A DNA stretch of 64,000 nucleotides from F22 sp963678855 (GCA_963678855.1 OY787448.1:1922001-1986000), one strand, 5' to 3'; shown: positions 27,109 to 35,279, counted from the stretch's first letter. The notes: generated by a model not told the origin, from the letters alone. Numbers and translations: made by a program.

Positions 27109-27684
27109 TTAAATTGGTGTATAGATTACGGCTAGTACTTTGGCAGCACCACCTTTAGCTGCATGCACATGATGAGGCACGATAGAATCGTAATAGATGC
27201 TATCTCCCTGATTTAAGATATAACATTCGTCGCCATAGCAAATTTCCATAGTGCCCTCTAGTACGTAAATCAACTCTTCGCCCTCGTGTTGAGATAGTGT
27301 AAAGTCTACGCCCTCAACTGGTTCTACGTCAATCACAAAGGGTTCCATATGGCGATCCGACTTAGACTTGGCTAGTGAGCGGTAGTTCATATGCTTGCGA
27401 GATTGCAGCGCATTGTTTGAAAAAGAGATGGTATCTGCCTCTTCATTTTGTCGGCAAATAGTTGGCCCTGTCTCCTCTTCTCCGTCCAGAAATGTGCCCA
27501 AGCGTACGCCTAGCACACGTGCCATTTTAATTAGTGGAGCTAGAGATGGGATATCTATATTGTCTTCAATTCTTTGTACTTGTTCTTCCGCTAGTCCTGA
27601 AAGTTCAGCCAACTGTGCGACGCTAAGTTCGCGTTCTTCACGCAATTTCTTGATTTTCACTCCTACGATGCTGCTATTATCCAT
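27109..27684 (-). CDS. XRE-type HTH regulator with C-terminal cupin
   Basis: 191 residues. An N-terminal helix-turn-helix at about 9-62 (IKKLREERELSVAQLAELSG, then LAEEQVQRIE), and a cupin barrel at about 115-188 with EGEELIYVLEGTMEICYG and PHHVHAAKG. Such proteins bind DNA through the HTH and a small molecule in the barrel. First gene of an operon with the acyl-CoA ligase, whose expression it probably controls. A -7 element at 27734-27741 would give a 40-50 nt leader. Confidence 0.88.
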   Translation of the reverse strand: MDNSSIVGVKIKKLREERELSVAQLAELSGLAEEQVQRIEDNIDIPSLAPLIKMARVLGVRLGTFLDGEEETGPTICRQNEEADTISFSNNALQSRKHMNYRSLAKSKSDRHMEPFVIDVEPVEGVDFTLSQHEGEELIYVLEGTMEICYGDECYILNQGDSIYYDSIVPHHVHAAKGGAAKVLAVIYTPI

Positions 27685-27733
27685 ATTGTTACAAATTTAG
27701 CTATTTGAGTAATAAATAATTGTTATAGTAGGG

Positions 27734-27741
27734 CAAATGTA
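27734..27741 (-). promoter_or_regulatory. Candidate -7 element for the regulator-ligase operon
   Basis: TACATTTG on the minus strand, 50 nt upstream of the regulator start; no clear -33. A second match, TAAATTTG at 27692-27699, is too near the start codon to be the better choice. Confidence 0.4.
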
Positions 27742-27848
27742 ATGATTTTATTCGTTTGGATAGGCGGATATACAGAAAAAATGAAGAAAGAGTGCATTTT
27801 CTGCACATTATATATATTGTGTGCAATTTATTTAAGATATAGACAAAC

Positions 27849-27883
27849 AAAAAGGGTGTATCCGTAATGGATACACCCTTTAA
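27849..27883 (-). terminator. rpsO terminator
   Basis: A perfect 13-bp stem of AAAGGGTGTATCC and its complement, around a 5-nt loop, followed by T5 on the minus strand; 28 bp past the rpsO stop. Confidence 0.85.
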
Positions 27884-27910
27884 ATAAGTTTCGCGTCTTG
27901 GCGTCGAAAA

Positions 27911-28180
27911 TTAACGACGAAGACCTAGCTTCTTAACGATAGCACGGTAACGCTCGATATCTTTTGCCTTCAAGTAATCAAGAAGACGACGGCGCTTACC
28001 TACCATCATTGTCAAAGCGCGCTCTGTGCTATAATCTTTACGATTGACCTTCAAGTGTTCAGTCAAATGTGAGATACGGTATGAAAACAATGCTATCTGA
28101 CCTTCTGTAGAGCCAGTATCAGTCTTAGACGTTCCGTAAGTCTCAAAGATTTCTTGCTTTTTAGCTGCGTCCAAATACAT
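27911..28180 (-). CDS. rpsO: 30S ribosomal protein S15
   Basis: 89 residues, the standard length. Contains YGTSKTDTGSTEGQIALFSY, LTEHLKVNRKDYSTER and the basic end KLGLRR. Binds the central domain of 16S rRNA early in assembly. Monocistronic: it has its own promoter (28247-28277) and terminator. Back to back with typA. Confidence 0.98.
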   Translation of the reverse strand: MYLDAAKKQEIFETYGTSKTDTGSTEGQIALFSYRISHLTEHLKVNRKDYSTERALTMMVGKRRRLLDYLKAKDIERYRAIVKKLGLRR

Positions 28181-28246
28181 AACGGTTTGGTTTAAATATA
28201 TAATTATTAAGTCTCATCATGAGATTCGTTCCCCATAATGAGCGTG

Positions 28247-28277
28247 CAAAGATACATATATTTCTTTAATCTCCAAA
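28247..28277 (-). promoter_or_regulatory. rpsO promoter
   Basis: On the minus strand TTTG (28274-28277), 19 nt, TATCTTTG (28247-28254): an exact housekeeping promoter. The leader of about 60 nt contains a short inverted repeat (TCTCATCATGAGA), a possible S15 feedback site. Confidence 0.85.
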
Positions 28278-28327
28278 GACCTGCGTAAAAAACTTGCTCA
28301 TTATCACGTTATTTCAAGTTTAATGTG

Positions 28328-28335
28328 TACCTTTG
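28328..28335 (+). promoter_or_regulatory. -7 element for typA
   Basis: TACCTTTG, 23 nt upstream of the typA start. No TTTG at the standard distance. Confidence 0.55.
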
Positions 28336-28358
28336 CGGCGAATTCTTATTAAATAGGT

Positions 28359-30158
28359 ATGCAGAACATTAGAAACATCGCGATCATCGCGCACGTAGAC
28401 CACGGAAAAACCACTTTGGTCGACAAAATGCTCCTTATGGGAGAGCTTTTCAGAGATAACCAAGATGCAGGTCATCTTATTCTTGATAACAACGATTTGG
28501 AGCGTGAGCGTGGTATCACTATTCTTTCCAAAAACGTCTCTATTACATATAAAGATACAAAGATCAATATTATTGACACTCCTGGTCACTCCGATTTCGG
28601 TGGTGAGGTAGAGCGTGTCTTGAATATGGCTGATGGGTGTATCCTTTTGGTAGATGCCTTTGAAGGTCCTATGCCACAAACTCGTTTTGTGCTACAAAAA
28701 GCCCTTGAAATTGGTTTGAAGCCTATCGTCGTAGTCAATAAAGTTGATAAGCCAAACTGTCGTCCTGAAGAGGTACACGAGATGGTATTCGATTTGATGT
28801 TCTCATTGAACGCAACAGAAGACCAACTAGATTTCCCATGTGTGTACGGCTCTGCTAAGATGGGCTGGATGAGCGAAGATTGGAACGAACCAACAGAAAC
28901 AATCGCTCCATTACTTGACTGTATCCTAGAAAATATTCCAGAACCAGAACGTCTAGAAGGTACACCACAAATGTTGGTGACATCATTAGACTATTCTTCA
29001 TATACAGGTCGTATCGCTGTAGGTCGTGTACACCGTGGTACATTGAAAGAAGGTATGAACGTATCTTTGTCTAAGCGTGACGGATCTATCCAAAAAGCAA
29101 AAATCAAAGAACTGCATGTCTTTGAAGGACTTGGCCGTGTGAAAACAGACACTGTTCACTCTGGTGACTTGTGTGCTGTGGTAGGTATTGAAGGCTTTGA
29201 AATCGGTGACACCATCTGTGACTTCGAAAATCCAGATCCACTACCAACAATTGCTATCGATGAGCCAACCATGAGTATGCTATTCTCTATCAATGATAGC
29301 CCATTCTTTGGTAAGGACGGTAAGATGGTGACTTCTCGTCATATCCATGACCGTTTGATGGCCGAGCTAGATAAGAACTTGGCCCTTCGTGTAGAAAAAG
29401 CACATGAAGATGGTAAGTGGTTGGTATACGGACGTGGTGTGCTTCACTTGTCTGTACTAATCGAAACAATGCGTCGTGAAGGGTATGAGCTACAAGTAGG
29501 TCAGCCTCAAGTATTGTATCGTGAGATTGATGGTCAAAAGAACGAGCCAATCGAAGAAATGACAGTCAACGTGCCGGAAGAATATTCTAGTAAGATTATT
29601 GATATGGTAACTCGTCGTAAGGGTGACCTATTGATGATGGAAAACAATGGCGAACGTGTCAACCTAGAATTCGAGATTCCATCACGTGGTATCATTGGTC
29701 TACGTACAAACGTACTGACTGCTTCGGCTGGTGAGGCTATCATGGCACACCGCTTCAAGCACTACGCACCATTTAAGGGAGCTATCGAGCGTCGCGAAAA
29801 TGGTTCTATTATCGCTATGGAAGCAGGTACTGCTTTTGCTTATGCGATTGATAAACTACAAGACCGTGGTAAATTCTTCATCTTCCCTCAAGAAGAAGTG
29901 TACGCAGGGCAAGTTGTCGGTGAGCACTCGCACGACAAAGATCTTGTAGTAAACGTCACAAAGAGTAAGAAGATGACCAATGTACGTTCTTCTGGTACTG
30001 ATGATAAAGCGAAGTTGATTCCACCAGTACAATTCTCTTTGGAAGAAGCACTTGAGTATATTAAGGAAGACGAATATGTAGAAGTAACTCCTAAGGCTAT
30101 GCGTATGCGTAAAGTCATTCTAGACGAGAATGAGCGTAAGCGTGCTAGCCGTCAGTAA
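28359..30158 (+). CDS. typA: Ribosome-binding GTPase TypA/BipA
   Basis: 599 residues, an EF-G-like translational GTPase involved in 50S assembly and stress or cold growth. G1 AHVDHGKTTLVDKM (12-25), G3 DTPGHSDFGGEVERV, G4 NKVDKPNCR; then the beta-barrel domain, the domain III/V folds (GRGVLHLSVLIETMRREG) and the BipA-specific C-terminal domain (EEVYAGQVVGEHSHDKDLVV, then KLIPPVQFSLEEALEYI). Monocistronic with a strong terminator. Confidence 0.97.
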   Translation: MQNIRNIAIIAHVDHGKTTLVDKMLLMGELFRDNQDAGHLILDNNDLERERGITILSKNVSITYKDTKINIIDTPGHSDFGGEVERVLNMADGCILLVDAFEGPMPQTRFVLQKALEIGLKPIVVVNKVDKPNCRPEEVHEMVFDLMFSLNATEDQLDFPCVYGSAKMGWMSEDWNEPTETIAPLLDCILENIPEPERLEGTPQMLVTSLDYSSYTGRIAVGRVHRGTLKEGMNVSLSKRDGSIQKAKIKELHVFEGLGRVKTDTVHSGDLCAVVGIEGFEIGDTICDFENPDPLPTIAIDEPTMSMLFSINDSPFFGKDGKMVTSRHIHDRLMAELDKNLALRVEKAHEDGKWLVYGRGVLHLSVLIETMRREGYELQVGQPQVLYREIDGQKNEPIEEMTVNVPEEYSSKIIDMVTRRKGDLLMMENNGERVNLEFEIPSRGIIGLRTNVLTASAGEAIMAHRFKHYAPFKGAIERRENGSIIAMEAGTAFAYAIDKLQDRGKFFIFPQEEVYAGQVVGEHSHDKDLVVNVTKSKKMTNVRSSGTDDKAKLIPPVQFSLEEALEYIKEDEYVEVTPKAMRMRKVILDENERKRASRQ

Positions 30159-30183
30159 GACATAGACTCTATAATAGATAAGG

Positions 30184-30223
30184 AAGGGGACAGATGTGTA
30201 TGCATCTGTCCCCTTCTTTTTTC
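30184..30223 (+). terminator. typA terminator
   Basis: A perfect 14-bp stem (30184-30197 with 30204-30217) followed by a T-rich tail. Confidence 0.9.
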
Positions 30224-30664
30224 TGTCTAGTCATTGCTGAGGTATCTCTAGGTTTCTTGAAACAAGTCGTTGGTGCCAAACTGAAAGATGTCAAAATGGC
30301 TGCTTTGTTTACAGAATGACACATGAGCCCCAAGCTTTGGTTGTGAGCTCGTCATGATAGTTGTTCACTCAAAAAAAGAGTGTCTTAAATCGCTTAAAAA
30401 GAGCCTCTACGCGTGAGTCGATTTTTCGCCGATTGTCTTCAGGCCTCTCCGGCGGTTCACGCGCCTTGTCGCTCCGCTCTTAAGGCTTGCAATTTGGCTC
30501 TCAAGGCGTAAGAGCGCGCTCTCAAGCCTTGTGAGGAGTGTTCTTATTACTTGTAAAGTGCGCTCTTATATGCTTGTGAGCCGCAGTGTACTGTGCAGAG
30601 CTGACATTTTGTAAAATAACGAACAGTTTTCAGAGCAGATCGTTTGTAGTTTGAAAGGCCTTTT
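30224..30664. other. 441-bp gene-free stretch with 21-nt degenerate repeats
   Basis: Lies between the typA terminator and the end of the B3/B4 gene, which is read toward it. No frame here looks coding. Base composition is more GC-rich than the neighbours in the middle. The array at 30433-30582 is described separately. No obvious terminator for the B3/B4 gene is present, so these repeats may be transcribed as its 3' untranslated region. Confidence 0.6.
30433..30582. repeat. Degenerate tandem repeats, period 21-22 nt
   Basis: Copies begin at 30475, 30496, 30517, 30539 and 30561 with approximate consensus CGCTCTYAAGGCTTG plus 6-7 variable bases. Weaker copies can be traced at about 30454 and 30434. 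Examples: CGCTCTTAAGGCTTG (30475), CGCTCTCAAGCCTTG (30517). The fixed 21-22 nt spacing, two helical turns, suggests protein binding on one face of the DNA or an old slippage product. Confidence 0.65.
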
Positions 30665-31330
30665 TTACTCGTATAAAGCCACTTCGATATTATTGGCAGA
30701 GGCATATTTTTGTAGTAGGTCTACTAGTTGATTGGCAGCCGCCTCAAGGCGTGTCTTGTCGCCATCATATCCATTGATAAGACCCACAAACTGAGTGGTC
30801 TCTAAGCGCATTTTGGTGCGCTCGTGATCACTAGTTGGTGTGCCGATGCCACCTTTGCTATCTCGATATACAGGCATAAACTCAATATTGAGTGGGCCAC
30901 GCCCAATGCCTTCGTATGGCTCGTTTTCTTCTCCAATGCCTAAGGTCAGTGCATCACCTTGGATGTAATCAGCATCGAAGCCACCTATAGAATGTCCGCT
31001 AGTTAGCGAGACTAGGTTGATGATATCGACCATAGTGTCTATCTGGTATAGGTCTAAATCGCGCAATAGTCGTCTGCGCAAAGCTTCGCTTGATGGGCGA
31101 TATCTGCTTGGCTGCTTGCCGCATGCCTTGTATCCTTCACGTGTAGCAAGGATAACTGGGTGATCTTTGATACTAGCAGTTGTTTCTGTAGCTCGAAGTT
31201 GAGCTGTAAATGCATCGATTTCTTTCCAGAGCTCTTCACTGTGAGTGGTGTTGACTACGGTAGCCGATACTTTGATGCCCTTGAAGTTGGGACACTTAGC
31301 TTTAAACTGTGGTGAAATATTGATTTGCAT
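30665..31330 (-). CDS. B3/B4 tRNA-binding domain protein
   Basis: 221 residues made up of the B3/B4 domain found in the phenylalanyl-tRNA synthetase beta chain: KACGKQPSRYRPSSEALRRR in the middle and TSGHSIGGFDADYIQGD further on. In PheT this domain has editing activity; free-standing members are proposed to edit mischarged tRNAs or act on aminoacyl esters, without proof that I know of. It starts 12 bp after the NhaC antiporter gene, so they are co-transcribed. Why the two are coupled is not evident. Confidence 0.85.
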   Translation of the reverse strand: MQINISPQFKAKCPNFKGIKVSATVVNTTHSEELWKEIDAFTAQLRATETTASIKDHPVILATREGYKACGKQPSRYRPSSEALRRRLLRDLDLYQIDTMVDIINLVSLTSGHSIGGFDADYIQGDALTLGIGEENEPYEGIGRGPLNIEFMPVYRDSKGGIGTPTSDHERTKMRLETTQFVGLINGYDGDKTRLEAAANQLVDLLQKYASANNIEVALYE

Positions 31331-31342
31331 AGTTGTTTAGGT

Positions 31343-32839
31343 TTAATCTTGTTTCGTCTTAAAGACTTTATATCCGATTGTTGTGACAAAGATAGTCATA
31401 ATTGGCGAAATAAGATTGAAGATACAGTAAGGAAGATAGACTATAGTTGCAACACCCAATATGGTAGCTTGCGTCATCCCGCAGGTAGACCATGGCACGA
31501 GTGGGGAAGTCACCGTCACTCCATCTTCTATGGTGCGGCTTAGTAAGCGCGATTCATACCCCTGCTTTTTATAGACCTCTCCAAACATGCGAGATACTAG
31601 GAAGATAGAGATGTATTGATCGGCAGTACACACATTCATAAAGACTCCTGAACTTACGGTCGAAGTGACCAAACCAAAGCGATTGACCATTAAGGCGCGT
31701 AAGCTGCGCATCAAACTCTCTAGCATGCCACTAGCAGTCAGTGTGGCGCCGAAACACATGGCGCAGACGATAAGCCATACGGTGTCCATCATGCCAGCCA
31801 TGCCGCTAGTTGATACCAAGTCATCCAGACTACTTAGTCCTGTTGCGATATTGGTGCTTCCAAATAGCGTGATGTAGCTACCTTCAAATAGGGCGGAGGC
31901 CAAAGTTGCTCCTGATAGGTCGCTGGCTTTGTCGGCTATCTGCAGCAGGATTTCTGATTGGGCTATCAGTGCTGCGATACTTCCCAAGATAGTCGCGCTG
32001 AAAAGTGCGATTAGAGAAGGTACTTTTTTGACAATCATGATACCCGCTGCTAGAGGTACGAGCATCAGCCATGGGCTAATATTATATGTGTTGGCTAATG
32101 CCTGTGTGAATTCTTCTGTGTCAATGGTTGATGCCGAACCTGTGAAAAGACCAGCAACGGCGAATACAGTTAAGGTGATAATCATTGATGGGACAGTAGT
32201 CAGCATCATATAACGAATGTGTTTGAAGAGTGGTGTGTCTGTTGTTGCAGCTGAAAGCACAGTGGTGTCTGATAGAGCCGACATCTTATCACCAAAATAA
32301 GCCCCTGAGATAATCGATCCAGCAATCCACCCATCGGTAAAACCTTGTGCATGCCCAATTCCCATAAGGGCAACTCCGATTGTGGCGATGGTCGTCCACG
32401 AGCTACCAGTCATAACGGATACGATAGCGCAAATCACACAGCAGCTAGGTAGGAAGAATTCGGGGCTCATAATCTGCATGCCGTAATAGATTAGGGTGGG
32501 GATAACTCCGCTCACCATCCAGCTGCCAGAGAGGGCGCCGATAAGCAACAGAATAACTAGTGCGGAGGCGATGCCTTGCACGTTTTGAGCAATATGCTTC
32601 TCGATAGTATCCCATCTGACTTTGCTATAGCTCATAGCCAATATGCTAGTTACGGCTGCCGCGATAATCAAACTAATTTGTGACCCGCCACCCAAGGCGT
32701 CGCTACCAAAGATATGTATAGTTATATATAGTAGGGCAACTAAGGTGATAATAGGGATAAGTGAAAGCCAAACTGGTGGGTGTGGCTTCTTGTCTTGCTT
32801 ATCAGCTTGTGTGTCAACACTTGTCTCTTTCTTGATCAT
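31343..32839 (-). CDS. Na+/H+ antiporter, NhaC family
   Basis: 498 residues from MIKKETSVDTQADKQDKKP, with about twelve membrane segments. Family blocks: MTGSSWTTIATIGVALMGIG, SGAYFGDKMSALSDTTVLSA and the C-terminal LVPWSTCGMTQATILGV. Exchanges cytoplasmic Na+ for protons (some members carry malate or other ions). The frame continues upstream to 32881, but a -7 element lies at 32879-32886 on this strand, so that start would precede the transcript; the inner ATG is preferred. Confidence 0.9.
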   Translation of the reverse strand: MIKKETSVDTQADKQDKKPHPPVWLSLIPIITLVALLYITIHIFGSDALGGGSQISLIIAAAVTSILAMSYSKVRWDTIEKHIAQNVQGIASALVILLLIGALSGSWMVSGVIPTLIYYGMQIMSPEFFLPSCCVICAIVSVMTGSSWTTIATIGVALMGIGHAQGFTDGWIAGSIISGAYFGDKMSALSDTTVLSAATTDTPLFKHIRYMMLTTVPSMIITLTVFAVAGLFTGSASTIDTEEFTQALANTYNISPWLMLVPLAAGIMIVKKVPSLIALFSATILGSIAALIAQSEILLQIADKASDLSGATLASALFEGSYITLFGSTNIATGLSSLDDLVSTSGMAGMMDTVWLIVCAMCFGATLTASGMLESLMRSLRALMVNRFGLVTSTVSSGVFMNVCTADQYISIFLVSRMFGEVYKKQGYESRLLSRTIEDGVTVTSPLVPWSTCGMTQATILGVATIVYLPYCIFNLISPIMTIFVTTIGYKVFKTKQD

Positions 32840-32878
32840 TATACTGTCATCTTGTTTGTTATACCAATTATAAAGTGA

Positions 32879-32886
32879 CAAAAATA
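32879..32886 (-). promoter_or_regulatory. Candidate -7 element for nhaC-B3/B4 operon
   Basis: TATTTTTG on the minus strand; transcription would start near 32872, 33 nt before the chosen start at 32839. Confidence 0.45.
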
Positions 32887-32909
32887 CGGATATTATTTGA
32901 GAAAACGAT

Positions 32910-32917
32910 TATCTTTG
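32910..32917 (+). promoter_or_regulatory. Candidate -7 element for the lysO-like gene
   Basis: TATCTTTG ends 7 nt before the ATG at 32925. If used, the message starts at or next to the start codon, i.e. nearly leaderless. No well-spaced -33. Confidence 0.45.
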
Positions 32918-32924
32918 CTGTTCT

Positions 32925-33845
32925 ATGTGGATACTGATATTAATAATGACATCGGGGGTCGTGCTCGGTTATGCGACGAAGCGGTGGTCTTTCAAATGGG
33001 TGCAGCCTTTGCTTACCTGTTTGATATGGGCTTTGCTTTTTATACTTGGCGTGGAAGTAGGCGCTAATAGAGAAGTGGTAAGTAAGTTCTATCAGTTAGG
33101 TGGAGCCGCTGCTTTGGTGGCTGTGTTCGGACTGGTGGGTAGCATGCTTGCCGCTCGCGGCGTTCAATGGTGGGTCAGTAAAAGTGTGCACCATGACGAA
33201 TCGCAGGGGCCAGCTATGTACGAAGATGAAAGTTCTCCATCGCTAAAGGGGAGCATTATTATTGTGGCTTGGTTCTTCTTGGGAGTGGCTCTAAGTTTGT
33301 GGCATGTCTTGCCAATAGATAGTCTACCAGACGAGGTGTCCTTTGTGGCTCTTTGTTTATTACTTGCTGCTGTGGGCTTTAGTGTAGGGCATGATCCAGC
33401 AGTTAAAGAATATATTCATCAGATGCATGGGCGATTGCTCTTGTTGCCTCTGATGACGGTATTAGGAACGCTTGCTGGTGTCTTTTTATTAGGTTTGATT
33501 TGGACAAAGTATGCGTTACCTGATGTCATGGCTACGGGCGCCGGACTAGGATATTATAGTTTGTCGAGTATCTTGGTGACGCAGTATAAAGGTGCTGAGC
33601 TAGGGACTATCGCTCTGCTGGCCAATATTATTCGTGAACTGATTACTTTACTCGCTGCTCCTTGGATAGTTCGCTTTATAGGTCCTCTAGCATTGGTGTC
33701 TGCTGGAGGAGCCACAAGTATGGATACGACGCTTCCTGTGGTGAGTCAGTATGCGGGCAGACGTTATGTCGGCTTGTCTATTATTCATGGTATCTGCTGT
33801 GATTTTAGTGTCCCCTTTGTGGTCACGTTCTTAGTCTCTATGTAG
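32925..33845 (+). CDS. LysO family (DUF340) lysine exporter-like protein
   Basis: 306 residues with about eight membrane segments, opening MWILILIMTSGVVLGYATKR. C-terminal half carries the family blocks TGAGLGYYSLSSILVTQYKG, ALLANIIRELITLLAAPWIV and SAGGATSMDTTLPVVSQYAG. LysO (YbjE) exports lysine and toxic analogues in E. coli; the substrate here is inferred only. Divergent from the NhaC operon, with about 85 bp between starts. A downstream ATG at 32949 (MTSGVV) is the alternative start if a longer leader is needed. Confidence 0.87.
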   Translation: MWILILIMTSGVVLGYATKRWSFKWVQPLLTCLIWALLFILGVEVGANREVVSKFYQLGGAAALVAVFGLVGSMLAARGVQWWVSKSVHHDESQGPAMYEDESSPSLKGSIIIVAWFFLGVALSLWHVLPIDSLPDEVSFVALCLLLAAVGFSVGHDPAVKEYIHQMHGRLLLLPLMTVLGTLAGVFLLGLIWTKYALPDVMATGAGLGYYSLSSILVTQYKGAELGTIALLANIIRELITLLAAPWIVRFIGPLALVSAGGATSMDTTLPVVSQYAGRRYVGLSIIHGICCDFSVPFVVTFLVSM

Positions 33846-33884
33846 TTTTTCAAAAAAGTAGTTCAAAAATAGTTGCTCCTTTTT

Positions 33885-33912
33885 GCAACTCTCGTTCCTT
33901 TTTGTCGTCTTA
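33885..33912 (+). promoter_or_regulatory. Candidate ECF-type promoter of the sigma operon
   Basis: GCAAC (33885-33889), 16 nt, CGTC (33906-33909) followed by TTACAG. This AAC...CGTC layout with 16-nt spacing is that of promoters used by ECF sigma factors, and it lies 24 nt upstream of an ECF sigma gene. Autoregulation is inferred. Confidence 0.6.
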
Positions 33913-33935
33913 CAGGTGTAAAACATTTAAAAACA

Positions 33936-34460
33936 ATGCCCATGGATCAAAATGAAAGTAGGTATCGTGAACTGGTCAAAGACAACCAGCTGATTATTTA
34001 CAAAGTCTGTAGCATGTTTGCCACAGATAAGGCGACAGTCGATGAGTTGTTTCAAGAAACCCTGATAAACTTCTGGAAAGGAATGGATAAATTTCGAGGC
34101 GACAGTAAAGTGTCCTCTTGGGTCTATCGAATCACTTTCAATACGTGTATCTCTTATAGTCGAAAACGCAAGCAACTGAAAGAAGTCTTGCCTATTACGG
34201 CGGATATCGAGCAGTGCTTGGCTGAGATCCCGAGCGACAAGCAGGAGTTGATTCAGCAGATGTATCGCCTGATAGGACGTCTCGAAGATTTAGATAAAGC
34301 TATTGTGATGCTGTATCTAGAAGAGAAGACATACGATGAAATTGCCGACATTACGGGTGTACACCGTAATAATGTAGGTAGTAAAATCAATCGTATCAAG
34401 AAGAAGTTGAAGAGTATGAATGATGTCACAGAAAAAAGGAGTATATTATGTTATCACTAG
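33936..34460 (+). CDS. ECF-type RNA polymerase sigma factor
   Basis: 174 residues from MPMDQNESRYRELVKDNQ (MDQNES at 33942 is equally possible). Region 2: DELFQETLINFWKGMDKFRG and SKVSSWVYRITFNTCISY; region 4: LDKAIVMLYLEEKTYDEIAD then VHRNNVGSKINRIKKKLK. It should direct RNA polymerase to promoters like the one just upstream. The frame stays open back to 33873, but this part covers the promoter. It overlaps the next gene by 13 bp, so the two are coupled. Confidence 0.9.
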   Translation: MPMDQNESRYRELVKDNQLIIYKVCSMFATDKATVDELFQETLINFWKGMDKFRGDSKVSSWVYRITFNTCISYSRKRKQLKEVLPITADIEQCLAEIPSDKQELIQQMYRLIGRLEDLDKAIVMLYLEEKTYDEIADITGVHRNNVGSKINRIKKKLKSMNDVTEKRSILCYH

Positions 34461-35107
34461 ATCAATTAAAAGAGAGTTATCAGTTGCTTAATGAGGAGCT
34501 TAGTAAGCAGCAAGTGGTGAATGAGAGCTTGATGAATAGCATCATCGAGAAGTGTAAATCAAAAATCAAGAGTGAGTCAAGTTGGATGTATCGCTGGAGT
34601 ATTGCGAATATATGTGGTCCCGCAGTTTTTCTACTGATTGCTTTGGGCTATAGTGTGTCTATGGCTTTTTCAACTCATGACATGAGCGTCGGGGCTAAGG
34701 CTGCTCTGTGGGTTGTGTTTCTAATTCTGCCTTTAGCGTTGCTTAGCAATTTGTGGTCTTTGAATAAAATCAAAGGACTGAGTGAGGTGAATTTGCCTAT
34801 TGAGGAACTAGCCAGTCGCGTGATAAACTTTAAGCGTTCGTCGTATAGATTACATGCCATAGCTCGTGTTGTTTGTTTGGTAGTCGTTGCAGTTTATTTT
34901 TATTATATGAATACTCAGGGGCTTTCGAAGGAAATACCATTGAGTACACAAGCTGTCTGTGGGCTGTTGTTTGGAGGGGTGTGCTTAATTGTTGGGCTCT
35001 TGATGACAAGGTGGGCGACGTTTAAGCCATTGAAGAAAATACAAGCTAGCTGCAAAGAAATATCCGACGCAGAAAATATCTCTGAAACCCCTGATAAAAA
35101 GGACTAA
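34448..35107 (+). CDS. Membrane protein coupled to the ECF sigma factor
   Basis: 219 residues. N-terminal ~45 residues are helical and cytoplasmic (MLSLDQLKESYQLLNEELSK), then four predicted membrane segments at about 51-74, 84-104, 135-155 and 166-190, and a short charged tail. The 13-bp overlap with the sigma gene suggests an anti-sigma or sensor role, but there is no zinc-binding anti-sigma motif and no FecR domain. Four membrane spans are unusual for an anti-sigma factor. Function unproven. Confidence 0.7.
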   Translation: MLSLDQLKESYQLLNEELSKQQVVNESLMNSIIEKCKSKIKSESSWMYRWSIANICGPAVFLLIALGYSVSMAFSTHDMSVGAKAALWVVFLILPLALLSNLWSLNKIKGLSEVNLPIEELASRVINFKRSSYRLHAIARVVCLVVVAVYFYYMNTQGLSKEIPLSTQAVCGLLFGGVCLIVGLLMTRWATFKPLKKIQASCKEISDAENISETPDKKD

Positions 35108-35111
35108 AAAC

Positions 35112-35187
35112 TTCCTGCCTTGAATCTTTAGATTCTTGCCTTAAATCTCGACATTTAAGGCAAGAATTCTGGCATTTAAGGCAGGAA
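35112..35187. repeat. Nested inverted repeats (four arms of one 14-15 bp motif)
   Basis: Inner perfect 15-bp arms at 35132-35146 and 35153-35167; outer near-matching 14-bp arms at 35112-35125 and 35174-35187. All four are versions of TTCTTGCCTTAAAT or its complement. Lies directly after the ECF operon; the RNA could fold as one long hairpin or two alternates. Confidence 0.8.
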
Positions 35188-35190
35188 AAT

Positions 35191-35218
35191 CGGGGCTTCT
35201 CCTTTGCCCCTTGTTTTT
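35191..35218 (+). terminator. Possible terminator of the ECF operon
   Basis: Short stem GGGGC (35192-35196) with GCCCC (35206-35210), followed by TTGTTTTT. Confidence 0.5.
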
Positions 35219-35230
35219 ACGTGTTTTATA

Positions 35231-35279
35231 AAGAAAAACGCATCATCCAAGACAATCGTCTTAGGTGATGCGTTTTCTT
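35231..35279 (-). terminator. Terminator of the gamma-carbonic anhydrase gene
   Basis: Long stem of about 22 bp with few mismatches (35232-35253 with 35257-35279). T-rich on both sides, so it may act for both converging transcripts. Confidence 0.7.

Noticed and set aside
30433..30582. CRISPR-like reading of the repeats
   Set aside because: Repeats are degenerate, units only 21-22 nt with no unique spacers, and no cas gene is present.
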